From Andreesenia sp964489735 (GTDB taxonomy: Bacteria; Bacillota; Clostridia; Tissierellales; Gottschalkiaceae), in NCBI GenBank assembly GCA_964489735.1, contig CAZBAL010000005.1, positions 1-64,000 on the forward strand: DNA of 64,000 nucleotides. Direction: 5' to 3'. Made by a program: the position numbers and the translations under genes. Of this stretch, positions 26,117-34,033 are shown one piece after another. Every line of letters begins with the position of its first letter. Within the stretch, counting starts at the first letter, position 1. The notes under the pieces are model-generated. The model was not told the origin of the DNA. It worked only from the letters and a program-made list of their open reading frames with translations, and searched no databases.

Positions 26117-27538
26117 CTATTTGGCTGTTACTTTATATATTACCCTTCCATTCTCTTCAGATTTTTCAGCTTTAATGGAATCAGCTTTAATAGTTTCTGA
26201 ATCTATCTTTAATTTGCCATCCTTATATTCGTGTTCCATAGTAAGTGGAAGCAACACATATAGCTGATCCTCATCTACTTCATCCAGAACACTTACTTTA
26301 TTAATATTGAGACTGTTTCCATCCACTTTGTAATTGTTTATATAGTTCGGAAGCACTTGATTATCTTTATAAAGAACCATACCTTCCGATTTAAAGCTGC
26401 TAGATGCCTCTGTTACATTTATCTTAAGATATGGGATATTTTTATCCTCTTCTGCTTTTATTATATCTTTTAAATTTTCTTTTACTTTGCTGTTGAATGC
26501 TTCTGTAGATTTTGTTATCTTGTCTTTTCTTTCTGCATCTGCCTCTTCCTCAGTAGGCTTCGTGTTCTCAAGAAGCTTTTCCTCTATGGTCTTACCTTCT
26601 TCATAGAATTTTTCTTTCCAGTCAGGCTGCTTTTTATCCAATATAAGCGCTGCTACATAACCTATCTCATAACTCTCTTCATCCGCAGTATCAAAAGATT
26701 CAGGTCTTTTTATTTCCTTGATAGCTGAAGTTCTGAACTCTTCATCAGATATTTTATCCGTGATGAACATACTTAAATTCTCTGAGTATCTGGCTGTTCC
26801 TTCTGCTATATCTGTAGATTTTATTGCTTTATACTCATCTTCATATTCTGTCTTCCATTTATCAAGCCAGTACTTTGCTTTTGAAAGATATTCCTCATCT
26901 TTATCCGGCTCTTCATATGCCTTGATTAAATTATCATAGATCATCCTTCTATATATTCTAGGAGTCCCATCACTAGGATATTTTTGAGATCTGTCGGCTT
27001 CTGAATCCGAATTAGATAATTTCTGATAATAGAAATGCACTAACTCATGAGTTCCTATTCTATATATTTCATTTACCGAATCCTTCTCATCCATTGTCGA
27101 ATCATCAACACTCATGGCTATAGAAGGTTTCCCTTCAAATTTCAACTCACTGTAACCTCCAGGTTGAGGAGCTGTAATCTTTCCATATTCACTTTCTTTC
27201 AGCTTTCTCTTCTCATTTGAATTCATCACCCAAGCTTCTGAAATGCTCTGGTCATCATTTAATTTAAGTAAAATAAAATTGTGATTCTTGTAATCGTAAG
27301 TAGGCCAAACTTTATCCATATGTGGCCAGTGAGCCTTTATATTTTCATGTACACCTGATACAAATTTTTCAAAATTGACATCTGAAGCATTATTTTCTGT
27401 AGATTTTTCTTTAGACTTTTCAGCGGTTATCTCTTGGTTGTTTATTTTTTTATCTGAAGAACAACCTGCTATAAAAACCGATGCCCCTACAATAAGTGCT
27501 GAAGAAACTGCTATTAATCTAATTTTATTTCTTTTCAT
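26117..27538 (-). CDS. lipoprotein with HExxH motif, possible metalloprotease, unknown family
   Basis: A 473-residue exported lipoprotein with signal LIAVSSALIVGASVFIAGC followed by an Asn/Lys/Glu-rich linker. Residues around 184-195 read RIGTHELVHFYYQK, which contains an HExxH zinc-binding motif. A third zinc ligand may lie in EGTARYSENLSMF (about 255), the gluzincin-like spacing of roughly 65 residues. The C-terminal third looks like a beta-rich domain. It is a single gene with its own terminator. I do not recognise the family; protease activity is inference from the motif alone. Confidence 0.7.
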   Translation of the reverse strand: MKRNKIRLIAVSSALIVGASVFIAGCSSDKKINNQEITAEKSKEKSTENNASDVNFEKFVSGVHENIKAHWPHMDKVWPTYDYKNHNFILLKLNDDQSISEAWVMNSNEKRKLKESEYGKITAPQPGGYSELKFEGKPSIAMSVDDSTMDEKDSVNEIYRIGTHELVHFYYQKLSNSDSEADRSQKYPSDGTPRIYRRMIYDNLIKAYEEPDKDEEYLSKAKYWLDKWKTEYEDEYKAIKSTDIAEGTARYSENLSMFITDKISDEEFRTSAIKEIKRPESFDTADEESYEIGYVAALILDKKQPDWKEKFYEEGKTIEEKLLENTKPTEEEADAERKDKITKSTEAFNSKVKENLKDIIKAEEDKNIPYLKINVTEASSSFKSEGMVLYKDNQVLPNYINNYKVDGNSLNINKVSVLDEVDEDQLYVLLPLTMEHEYKDGKLKIDSETIKADSIKAEKSEENGRVIYKVTAK

Positions 27539-27726
27539 TTAATTTCCCTTCTTCCACTTTGAATTTTCTTTTTTTTATTCTATCACTTTTTTTATTCTGT
27601 TTCTATTGATTTCAAGCGATTTAAGATACATATTATTCTTTCTTTAGAAAAGCTTAATAATTTTTATCTTATGTGAATTTTTTAAGGTATAACTCTACAT
27701 ATACCTATACATATGGATTTTTGATA

Positions 27727-27764
27727 AAAAATAGCCATATCACTTTTAAGCGACATGGCCATTT
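27727..27764 (-). terminator. terminator after the C_GCAxxG_C_C gene
   Basis: On the minus strand AAAATGGCCATGTCGCTT pairs, with G-U pairs, with AAGTGATATGGCTATTTT, then TTTATC. It closes the ArsS-like operon. Confidence 0.8.
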
Positions 27765-27780
27765 TATTTATATCCTTCAA

Positions 27781-28236
27781 TTATTCTTCTAAAGACTCGA
27801 CAATATCTATCACCTTAAGAACAAGTTTTGGACAGAAACTAGTCAGGAGTCCTTCTTTTTCTATTCTTTCTCCTTCAACTGGATCAGTCAAGTTTCCACC
27901 AAGAAGGTCCTCGCAAACTTCTGAACCGCATTCTTCTTTGTATTTCATCTGGAATTCTGCTGTTTTTCTCATCATATTCCCTTTAGTCTCCATATCTCCC
28001 GGTTCTGTCTGTCCATAAATCATACCTATGGCCATAAGACCTCCGATGTATGCTCCACAGATGCTTCCCTTGAACATTCCGCCTCCAAAAGAGCCAGCCA
28101 TTTTAATTGCAAGCTTCTCATCTTCACCGTACTTCTTGGCAAAATATGAAGTTATAACCTGACCACAGTCAAATCCCTGACCAAATAACTCTACTACCTT
28201 CTCCTTATTGAATACGCTACTATCTCTTTTATCCAT
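27781..28236 (-). CDS. C_GCAxxG_C_C family protein, probable redox protein
   Basis: The 151-residue protein has the family's cysteine pattern: FDCGQVITSYF (about residue 25), GSICGAYIGGLMAIGM (about 60), EECGSEVCEDLLGG (about 105) and a late FCPKLV. The family is often encoded beside radical SAM or Fe-S enzymes and is thought to bind a metal or be redox active; its role is unknown. The ATG at 28236 follows GAGAGG by 7 bases. It lies 36 bases after the ArsS-like gene, so it is the last gene of a four-gene operon. Confidence 0.85.
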   Translation of the reverse strand: MDKRDSSVFNKEKVVELFGQGFDCGQVITSYFAKKYGEDEKLAIKMAGSFGGGMFKGSICGAYIGGLMAIGMIYGQTEPGDMETKGNMMRKTAEFQMKYKEECGSEVCEDLLGGNLTDPVEGERIEKEGLLTSFCPKLVLKVIDIVESLEE

Positions 28237-28272
28237 TTGTATACCTCTCAAATATAAAATAATATATACTAA

Positions 28273-29223
28273 CTATGCTGTTGCTCCACCACACGATGAT
28301 CCTGCTCCTGCAGTACACGCATAGCAGTGATTTCCGGTTTTTATTTTCCTTATATCCAGTCTATCTAAATCTTTAATATTCACTTTCTCCATATCAGCTT
28401 TTAGATCGATCATCTGATTGAAATCGCAATCATAAATATATCCGTCCCAGGAAATTGATACCTGATCTCTGCACATCATATTTTCAACTGTACCAGGATT
28501 AAAATTATCTTCAAGCAGCTTCATATACTCTTCCAGTTTACCATCTGCCTCTAATCCTTTTTTGAATCTACCTATTGGATTATTAGTTATAGTGAAAAGA
28601 TTTGTGAATACTATACCATAGTCTTCTGATAGTCTCTTTCTATAATCTACTGTAAGTGCTTCCTGGCAAGGAGGAAGAAATGGACCTCCCGGGTTGTACA
28701 CTAAATCTAAAACCAAGTTTTCTTCTTTGCCATATCCAAGTTCATTCAGAACTTTTAATGCCTCTATCGACTTATCAAATACTCCCTTTCCTCTCATCTT
28801 ATCGGTATTATCTTCTGTATAGCATGGAAGTGAAGCAACAACTTCCACTCCATTATCAGCAAACAGTTTAGGTAGATCTCTGTATCCCTCTTCAGTCAGT
28901 ATAACCAGGTTGGTTCTAACTATAACTTTTTCTGCAACTTTTACAACCTCTTCCAGGAAATATCTGAAATTAGGGTTCATTTCAGGAGCTCCACCTGTTA
29001 TATCCATAGTCTTGAAGCCATGTTTTTTAAATACTCTAAGACAACTGTCAATTGTTTCCTTATCCATTATCTCAGCTCTATTCGGACCCGCCTCAACATG
29101 ACAGTGAGTGCATGCTATATTACAAAGTTTTCCTACATTTACCTGCATCACAGATAAATTCTCTTTTGTGTTTAAAAACTCTTTTTGTTCAATCTTCGAT
29201 TCAAAATCTGTTATTCTATTCAT
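28273..29223 (-). CDS. arsS: ArsS-like radical SAM enzyme (arsenosugar-type / selenodomain family)
   Basis: A 316-residue radical SAM protein with the cluster motif CNIACTHC (about residues 31-38), GGAPEMNPNFRYFLEE, and the C-terminal domain ending HCYACTAGAGSSCGGATA. That C-terminus defines the ArsS/'rSAM-selenodomain' group. In relatives one of these late residues can be selenocysteine; here they are cysteine codons. The ATG at 29223 follows AGGGGATG. Neighbours are a C_GCAxxG protein and a Fe-S protein. The usual transferase partners lie at 45.5-47.0 kb. The product made here is not known. Confidence 0.88.
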   Translation of the reverse strand: MNRITDFESKIEQKEFLNTKENLSVMQVNVGKLCNIACTHCHVEAGPNRAEIMDKETIDSCLRVFKKHGFKTMDITGGAPEMNPNFRYFLEEVVKVAEKVIVRTNLVILTEEGYRDLPKLFADNGVEVVASLPCYTEDNTDKMRGKGVFDKSIEALKVLNELGYGKEENLVLDLVYNPGGPFLPPCQEALTVDYRKRLSEDYGIVFTNLFTITNNPIGRFKKGLEADGKLEEYMKLLEDNFNPGTVENMMCRDQVSISWDGYIYDCDFNQMIDLKADMEKVNIKDLDRLDIRKIKTGNHCYACTAGAGSSCGGATA

Positions 29224-29271
29224 TATTTCATCCCCTATAAATATCATCTATTTATTTTTCTTATGTTATTA

Positions 29272-30297
29272 TCACTTGAATTTATACTTCGCTCTGTTAA
29301 ATACTGTTGCTATGCCTTTGCTGCTTGCCTCTTCTGTTCCCAAGATTTTTGTTAACACATGCTGAGACTTTCCTGGTGTTTTCAGATTGATATTCCCCGC
29401 ACAAGTCGCACAATAAGAATATACTGTTCCTGAAAATTCGGAGAATTTTTCACTCATATCATTTGATATCCCAGGCTCTTTTGCTTTCGCAAGCCCTCCT
29501 AATCCACAACATTGTGCATCAGCTAGTTTATACTTTTCCATATCCATAAAAGCTGTTAGATCTTTATAAAGCTTTCTCGAATCTCTATCGGGACATGGAA
29601 TATATATATAATTCTGAGAATCTGTTTGCAAATTTTCTTTTAAACCGTGCCCTTTATCTCTTATTGACTCATATTCTATTTTTTTGCCCAAACCCAGCTC
29701 ATTAAGTTTTTCATAAATTGTAATGCATTTTGCATCTATCCTGTTTTTTAAAAAATAATAACAGTTTGGACATACCATGATAAGCTCCTCTATCTGATTC
29801 TCTGCTATATATCTATTGATAAAATCCACAGATGATGAGGAATCATCATCCAGACCAATCTCAGATATCGGTTTAGAACAGCAGTCAAACATGGCTCCTA
29901 TGCCATTCTCTTTCATTAAGTCTATAAGCTTTTCTGATGTCTCAGGGTAGAATGACAGAAAGTTGCAACCTGGAAACAAGACAGACTTTCCTACAGCTCT
30001 TCTATAGTTTTTAAATTTATAGCTGTTTTTCTCAAGCTTAAGTAGATTGAAAGAGGGAGCTGTCTTGCCTGAATTTTTATTTAGTATATCTTTTCTCATG
30101 ACTAAGGATATTTCTCTTCCATCAATATCGACAGGACATACTCTTCTGCAGTCTCCACATAAGAAACAACTGTATGCTAAATCCTTTTTCCCATTGAAAC
30201 CATCTAAGTCCAGATTGTACTTTGTCAAAAACTCACATACAGACGTACATTTTCCACAGTGAATGCATTTATCTGTAAGATTATCGTATTTTTTCAA
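29272..30297 (-). CDS. (Fe-S)-binding CCG-domain oxidoreductase
   Basis: The 341-residue protein has two N-terminal 4Fe-4S motifs (CIHCGKCTSVC and CFLCGDCRRVCP) and two CCG-type segments (FDCCSKPISEIG and AQCCGLGGLAK), as in heterodisulfide reductase subunit HdrD and GlpC. It probably moves electrons between an unknown donor and a partner enzyme. It starts 1 base after the TVP38 stop and ends 48 bases before the ArsS-like gene, so it likely serves that pathway. A C-terminal CATCAGNINL pair adds further cysteines. Confidence 0.85.
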   Translation of the reverse strand: MKKYDNLTDKCIHCGKCTSVCEFLTKYNLDLDGFNGKKDLAYSCFLCGDCRRVCPVDIDGREISLVMRKDILNKNSGKTAPSFNLLKLEKNSYKFKNYRRAVGKSVLFPGCNFLSFYPETSEKLIDLMKENGIGAMFDCCSKPISEIGLDDDSSSSVDFINRYIAENQIEELIMVCPNCYYFLKNRIDAKCITIYEKLNELGLGKKIEYESIRDKGHGLKENLQTDSQNYIYIPCPDRDSRKLYKDLTAFMDMEKYKLADAQCCGLGGLAKAKEPGISNDMSEKFSEFSGTVYSYCATCAGNINLKTPGKSQHVLTKILGTEEASSKGIATVFNRAKYKFK

Positions 30298-30298
30298 A

Positions 30299-30991
30299 CT
30301 ACTCTCCTCCTAACTCTTCTTCTTTAATGCTTTCAAGATTGATTCTCTTAGCAAAATAGCCAGAAACTAAAATTAATGCAACTAATAAAAATATAGATAT
30401 TAAAAACTCCGGACTCTTATAATCAATTGCTTTATCTCCAATATTTAAAAACACTAAAGTTCCAGGTATTATGCCCAGTAATGTGGCTAAAGAATATGAT
30501 ACGAAACTCATACTTGTAAGTCCAAATACATAATTAATCATATTGTACGGTATGAGTGGAATAAGTCTGAGAACCAATAAAAGATAAAATCCCTCTTTTC
30601 CACTTGATAGCTCAAGTTTATCTTTCCATCTGGGAGGCAACTTTTTCCTAAGATATGAACTCACAGTATCTCTAGCCACAAATCTGGCTAGTAAGAACAT
30701 TATCGTAGAATTTATCATAGCTCCTATAATCGTATAGATTGTTCCGTCAATTAATCCAAATGATAGACCTCCTGCAAGTGCTAATATAGGAACTGGAAAG
30801 AATGCTATTGGCAGAACCGAAAAAAGCAGTATATAAGCGATAGGTGCAAAAACTCCATAAGAATCGACATAATCTCTGATTTTTGCTGAACCGAAGTCTT
30901 TAAAGAAATAATTATATAAAATGTATAGTGCAATCATCGAAGCAAGAAATACTATTATCTTTTTGTGCCTTAGAATCATTTTTTTAAGCAT
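30299..30991 (-). CDS. TVP38/TMEM64 family membrane protein
   Basis: The 230-residue DedA-superfamily protein has about five membrane segments and the family core FPVPILALAGGLSFGLIDGTIY plus the later RLIPLIPYNMINYVFGLTSM. Such proteins act in lipid or small-molecule transport across the membrane; substrate unknown. ATG 30991 follows AGAGGTGAG, so the 13-codon upstream extension is dropped. It is the first gene of the operon with Fe-S protein, ArsS and C_GCAxxG. A second paralogue is at 47143-47838. Confidence 0.88.
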   Translation of the reverse strand: MLKKMILRHKKIIVFLASMIALYILYNYFFKDFGSAKIRDYVDSYGVFAPIAYILLFSVLPIAFFPVPILALAGGLSFGLIDGTIYTIIGAMINSTIMFLLARFVARDTVSSYLRKKLPPRWKDKLELSSGKEGFYLLLVLRLIPLIPYNMINYVFGLTSMSFVSYSLATLLGIIPGTLVFLNIGDKAIDYKSPEFLISIFLLVALILVSGYFAKRINLESIKEEELGGE

Positions 30992-31152
30992 GCTCTCACC
31001 TCTAAATTTATAATATTCATCTATATGCAACTACATTCTATTAGAATTGTAATTCTGTGTCAATTTACACTGAAAATAATAAATTGTTTTTTATAATGCT
31101 TATACCAATTTGTATAGATTAATCTTATCGATGAATTAATCGGTGAATTAAT

Positions 31153-31225
31153 GGTTCTAAAATTTATAGTGCTGGTACTTAAAAAAAGTATCAGCACTTT
31201 CTTATTTTAAAGCAAAAAAAAACAT
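31153..31225 (+). mobile_element. remnant of an ISL3-family left end
   Basis: These 73 bases match the left end of the intact ISL3 element (60017-60091) at roughly 90 percent with a one-base indel: both start GGTTCTA, continue TTTATAGTG then TTGGTAC or CTGGTAC, and run to GCAAAAAAAA then ACAT. No transposase or right end follows. Within it GTGCTGGTAC pairs with GTATCAGCAC followed by T-rich bases, so the fragment may itself work as a plus-strand terminator. The remainder of 30992-31468 holds two hairpins listed separately and no gene. Confidence 0.75.
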
Positions 31226-31265
31226 GAAAAACTGAATCTCTAAAAAAGAGACTCAGTTTTCCATG
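31213..31265 (-). terminator. terminator downstream of feoAB
   Basis: On the minus strand CATGGAAAACTGAGTCTC pairs with AGAGATTCAGTTTTTCATG, followed by a run of nine T. The T run falls inside the ISL3 end remnant. Confidence 0.85.
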
Positions 31266-31384
31266 CTTCCCAATCGTGCTCTTCCCCAAAAGCACTCCCA
31301 ATAACTATCTAATTTAACAAATTATATCCAACATTCTAATATAATTATATTCCATAATTGAATAACATTCTATATACCAAAGTT

Positions 31385-31418
31385 TATACTTTAGTATATA
31401 AAAATATACTAAAGTATA
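31385..31418. repeat. 15-base perfect inverted repeat
   Basis: TATACTTTAGTATAT and ATATACTAAAGTATA flank a four-A loop, with TTTTTG following on the plus strand. It sits 50 bases after the feoAB stop. It could be a weak terminator or a binding site. Confidence 0.7.
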
Positions 31419-31468
31419 TTTTTGTGTATTTATTTAGCTTTTGAATAATTAAAAATTAATTTAATATC

Positions 31469-33829
31469 TTATATGAATCCAACCAAAGAACCTATTAGAT
31501 TTACTATAAAAGCAACTATCCAAGCAACTACACATTGAATAACAGCTATCAGAAATGCCCATTTTCCTCCTAGTTCACGTTTAACTGCTCCTATCGCAGC
31601 TACACACGGTGTGTATATCAATACAAATACAAGGAAGACTATCGCAGTAAATGGAACAAACAATGTGCTCAGATTTGAAGCAGTTCCTCCTAACAGTACT
31701 GTCAATGTGCTGACTACTGTCTCCTTAGCTATGAACCCAGTTATAAGAGCAGTTGAAACTCTCCAGTCCGCAAAACCTAGTGGCTTGAATATAGGAGCAA
31801 TAAATCCTCCTAACATTGCTAATAGACTGTCTGATGGTTCTTGTGCTATATTCATTTTCAGGTCAAAAGTCTGAAGAAACCATACTATTATCGAAGCCGC
31901 AAATATTATTGTGAAAGCCTTTGTTATAAACCCTTTAGCTTTATCCCATATCAGAAATGCCACTGTCTTTGCACTAGGCAGTCTGTATATTGGAAGTTCC
32001 ATTACAAAAGGAACTGGCTCTCCTTTAAATCCAGTATTCTTTAAAATAAGCGCAAATAATATGGCAACTACTATTCCCGTAAAATACAATCCTATCATCA
32101 TAAGAGCCGCATGATCAGGGAAAAATACAGCTGAAAACAATGCATATATTGGCAGTTTGGCAGAACAACTCATAAATGAGAGCAGCATTATAGTCATTTT
32201 TCTGTCTCTTTCAGACGGCAATGTTCTAGTAGCCATGATTCCTGGCACTGAACACCCAAAACCTATAAGCATAGGTACGAAAGATCTTCCTGAAAGTCCG
32301 ACTCTTCTTAAAAGCTTATCCATTACAAATGCTACCCTAGCCATATAGCCACTGTCCTCTAGTAAGGATAGGAAGAAGAACAGTGTTACTATGGTTGGTA
32401 AAAATGAGAGTACACTTCCTACCCCCGCAAACACACCATCAACAACTAAGGATTCCACAACTGGATTTATCCCATATGAATTCAGTGTTTGACCTACTAT
32501 CTCCGTGAAGCTTTCAATCCCAGACTCAAATGCATCTGAAAGAACTTTTCCAATAAGACCAAATGTAAGCCAGAAAACTAATCCCATTATCAATATGAAT
32601 GTTGGTATTCCCGTATACTTCCCAGTTAACACCTTATCTATTGCATTGCTCCTAGTTCTCTCAATACTCTCTTTCGGCTTGACCACAGTTTCTTCACATG
32701 TTTCTTCAATAAAATGGAATCTCATATCTGCTACTGCCGATACTCTGTCCATACCGCTTTCTATCTCCATTTGCTTTATCAAATGCTCTATAGTCTCTTC
32801 TTCATTTTTGGAAAGCTTCAGTCTCGCCATTATCAGTTCATCGCCTTCTATCAACTTACTGGCAACAAATCTTAAAGGTAGTCTGTATCTCTTGGCATGG
32901 TCCTCTATCAAATGCATTATTGAATGTATGCATCTATGGACCGCTCCACCGTCTCTGGCATCCGAATCACAGAAATCCTGTCTTCCAGGAACCTCTCTAT
33001 ACCTTGCGATATGAACCGCATGAGTAATGAGCTCCTCTATTCCTTCATTTCTGCTTGCTGAAATCGGCACAACTGGTATTCCCAAAGTCTCTTCCAGTTT
33101 ATTTATTTCAATTGTACCACCATTTTTTGCTACTTCATCCATCATATTAAGCGCAAGTACCATTGGAATATCCATTTCCAGAAGCTGCATAGTCAGATAT
33201 AGATTTCTCTCTAAATTTGTAGCATCAACAATATTGATTATTCCATCTGGTCTACTGTCCAAAAGAAAGTCTCTAGTGACAATCTCCTCACTGGTATAAG
33301 GAGACATCGAATATATACCAGGTAAATCAGTTACAACTGCATTTTTTGCATTTCTGATAACTCCATCTACTCTATCAACCGTAACTCCTGGAAAATTACC
33401 TACATGCTGCTTAGAGCCTGTCAGCTGATTGAACAGGGTTGTCTTTCCGCAGTTCTGATTTCCAACTAAAGCAAATCTGATCTGTGTTTCCTCGTCAATG
33501 AGTTCCCCTTCTCTTCTGGTGTAGTAGACATGAGGCTCACCAATTTTAGGATGGGCTGTTTGCCTTTCAATAGCTTTTTCTTTTTTCTGTCTTGTATCTT
33601 TGTCTCTTATATCATCTACTAATATCTTTTCCGCTTCTGCCTTTCTCAAAGTAAGCGAATAACCTCTTATCAGTATTTCGATAGGATCTCCCATTGGTGC
33701 AACTTTAACAAGGGTTACCACTGTACCGGGAATCAATCCCATATTTATCAGATGGTGTCTTAACGGACCATCTCCCCCAACTTTGGTAACTTTCGCACTC
33801 ATTCCCTTGCTCAATTCCGATAATTTCAT
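31469..33829 (-). CDS. feoB: ferrous iron transporter, FeoA-FeoB fusion
   Basis: This 786-residue protein imports Fe(II). Residues 1-75 are a FeoA SH3-like domain (MKLSELSKGMSAKVTKVGG, then LIPGTVVTLVKVAPMGDP). Next is the FeoB GTPase with G1 GNQNCGKTT (about 122), G3 VTDLPGIYSMSPYTSEE, and G4 ALNMMDEV, then the membrane core with VGSVLSFLPTIVTLFFFLS and FIPMLIGFGCSVPGIMATRT-like segments. FeoA is usually a separate protein; the fusion is known in some Clostridia. The promoter upstream has an extended -10 (TGGTATAAT, -10 at 33936-33941). No Fur site was assigned. Confidence 0.94.
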   Translation of the reverse strand: MKLSELSKGMSAKVTKVGGDGPLRHHLINMGLIPGTVVTLVKVAPMGDPIEILIRGYSLTLRKAEAEKILVDDIRDKDTRQKKEKAIERQTAHPKIGEPHVYYTRREGELIDEETQIRFALVGNQNCGKTTLFNQLTGSKQHVGNFPGVTVDRVDGVIRNAKNAVVTDLPGIYSMSPYTSEEIVTRDFLLDSRPDGIINIVDATNLERNLYLTMQLLEMDIPMVLALNMMDEVAKNGGTIEINKLEETLGIPVVPISASRNEGIEELITHAVHIARYREVPGRQDFCDSDARDGGAVHRCIHSIMHLIEDHAKRYRLPLRFVASKLIEGDELIMARLKLSKNEEETIEHLIKQMEIESGMDRVSAVADMRFHFIEETCEETVVKPKESIERTRSNAIDKVLTGKYTGIPTFILIMGLVFWLTFGLIGKVLSDAFESGIESFTEIVGQTLNSYGINPVVESLVVDGVFAGVGSVLSFLPTIVTLFFFLSLLEDSGYMARVAFVMDKLLRRVGLSGRSFVPMLIGFGCSVPGIMATRTLPSERDRKMTIMLLSFMSCSAKLPIYALFSAVFFPDHAALMMIGLYFTGIVVAILFALILKNTGFKGEPVPFVMELPIYRLPSAKTVAFLIWDKAKGFITKAFTIIFAASIIVWFLQTFDLKMNIAQEPSDSLLAMLGGFIAPIFKPLGFADWRVSTALITGFIAKETVVSTLTVLLGGTASNLSTLFVPFTAIVFLVFVLIYTPCVAAIGAVKRELGGKWAFLIAVIQCVVAWIVAFIVNLIGSLVGFI

Positions 33830-34033
33830 TTCCTACCACCCTTCAAATCCTATTCCCTGCCTTAGACAAGGTGTTTTCCTTTTCATTCTTTGGCAAGTTA
33901 CACAATATCTCAATAAAAATACATCCTACAAGATAATTATACCAGCATTTTTCAATTTACAGCTATAATTAATATTTTTTCCTGTAGTTTTGTGATTTTA
34001 TTGTGTTTTAACTATTTTCAAACAACTTTTAAT

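Noticed and set aside
28273..28330. Possible selenocysteine at the ArsS-like C-terminus
   Set aside because: The late residues are encoded by ordinary cysteine codons and the gene ends in TAG, so no recoded TGA is involved.
31153..31225. Independent MITE
   Set aside because: Only one end is present, without an opposite terminal repeat or target duplication, so it is better read as an IS end remnant.
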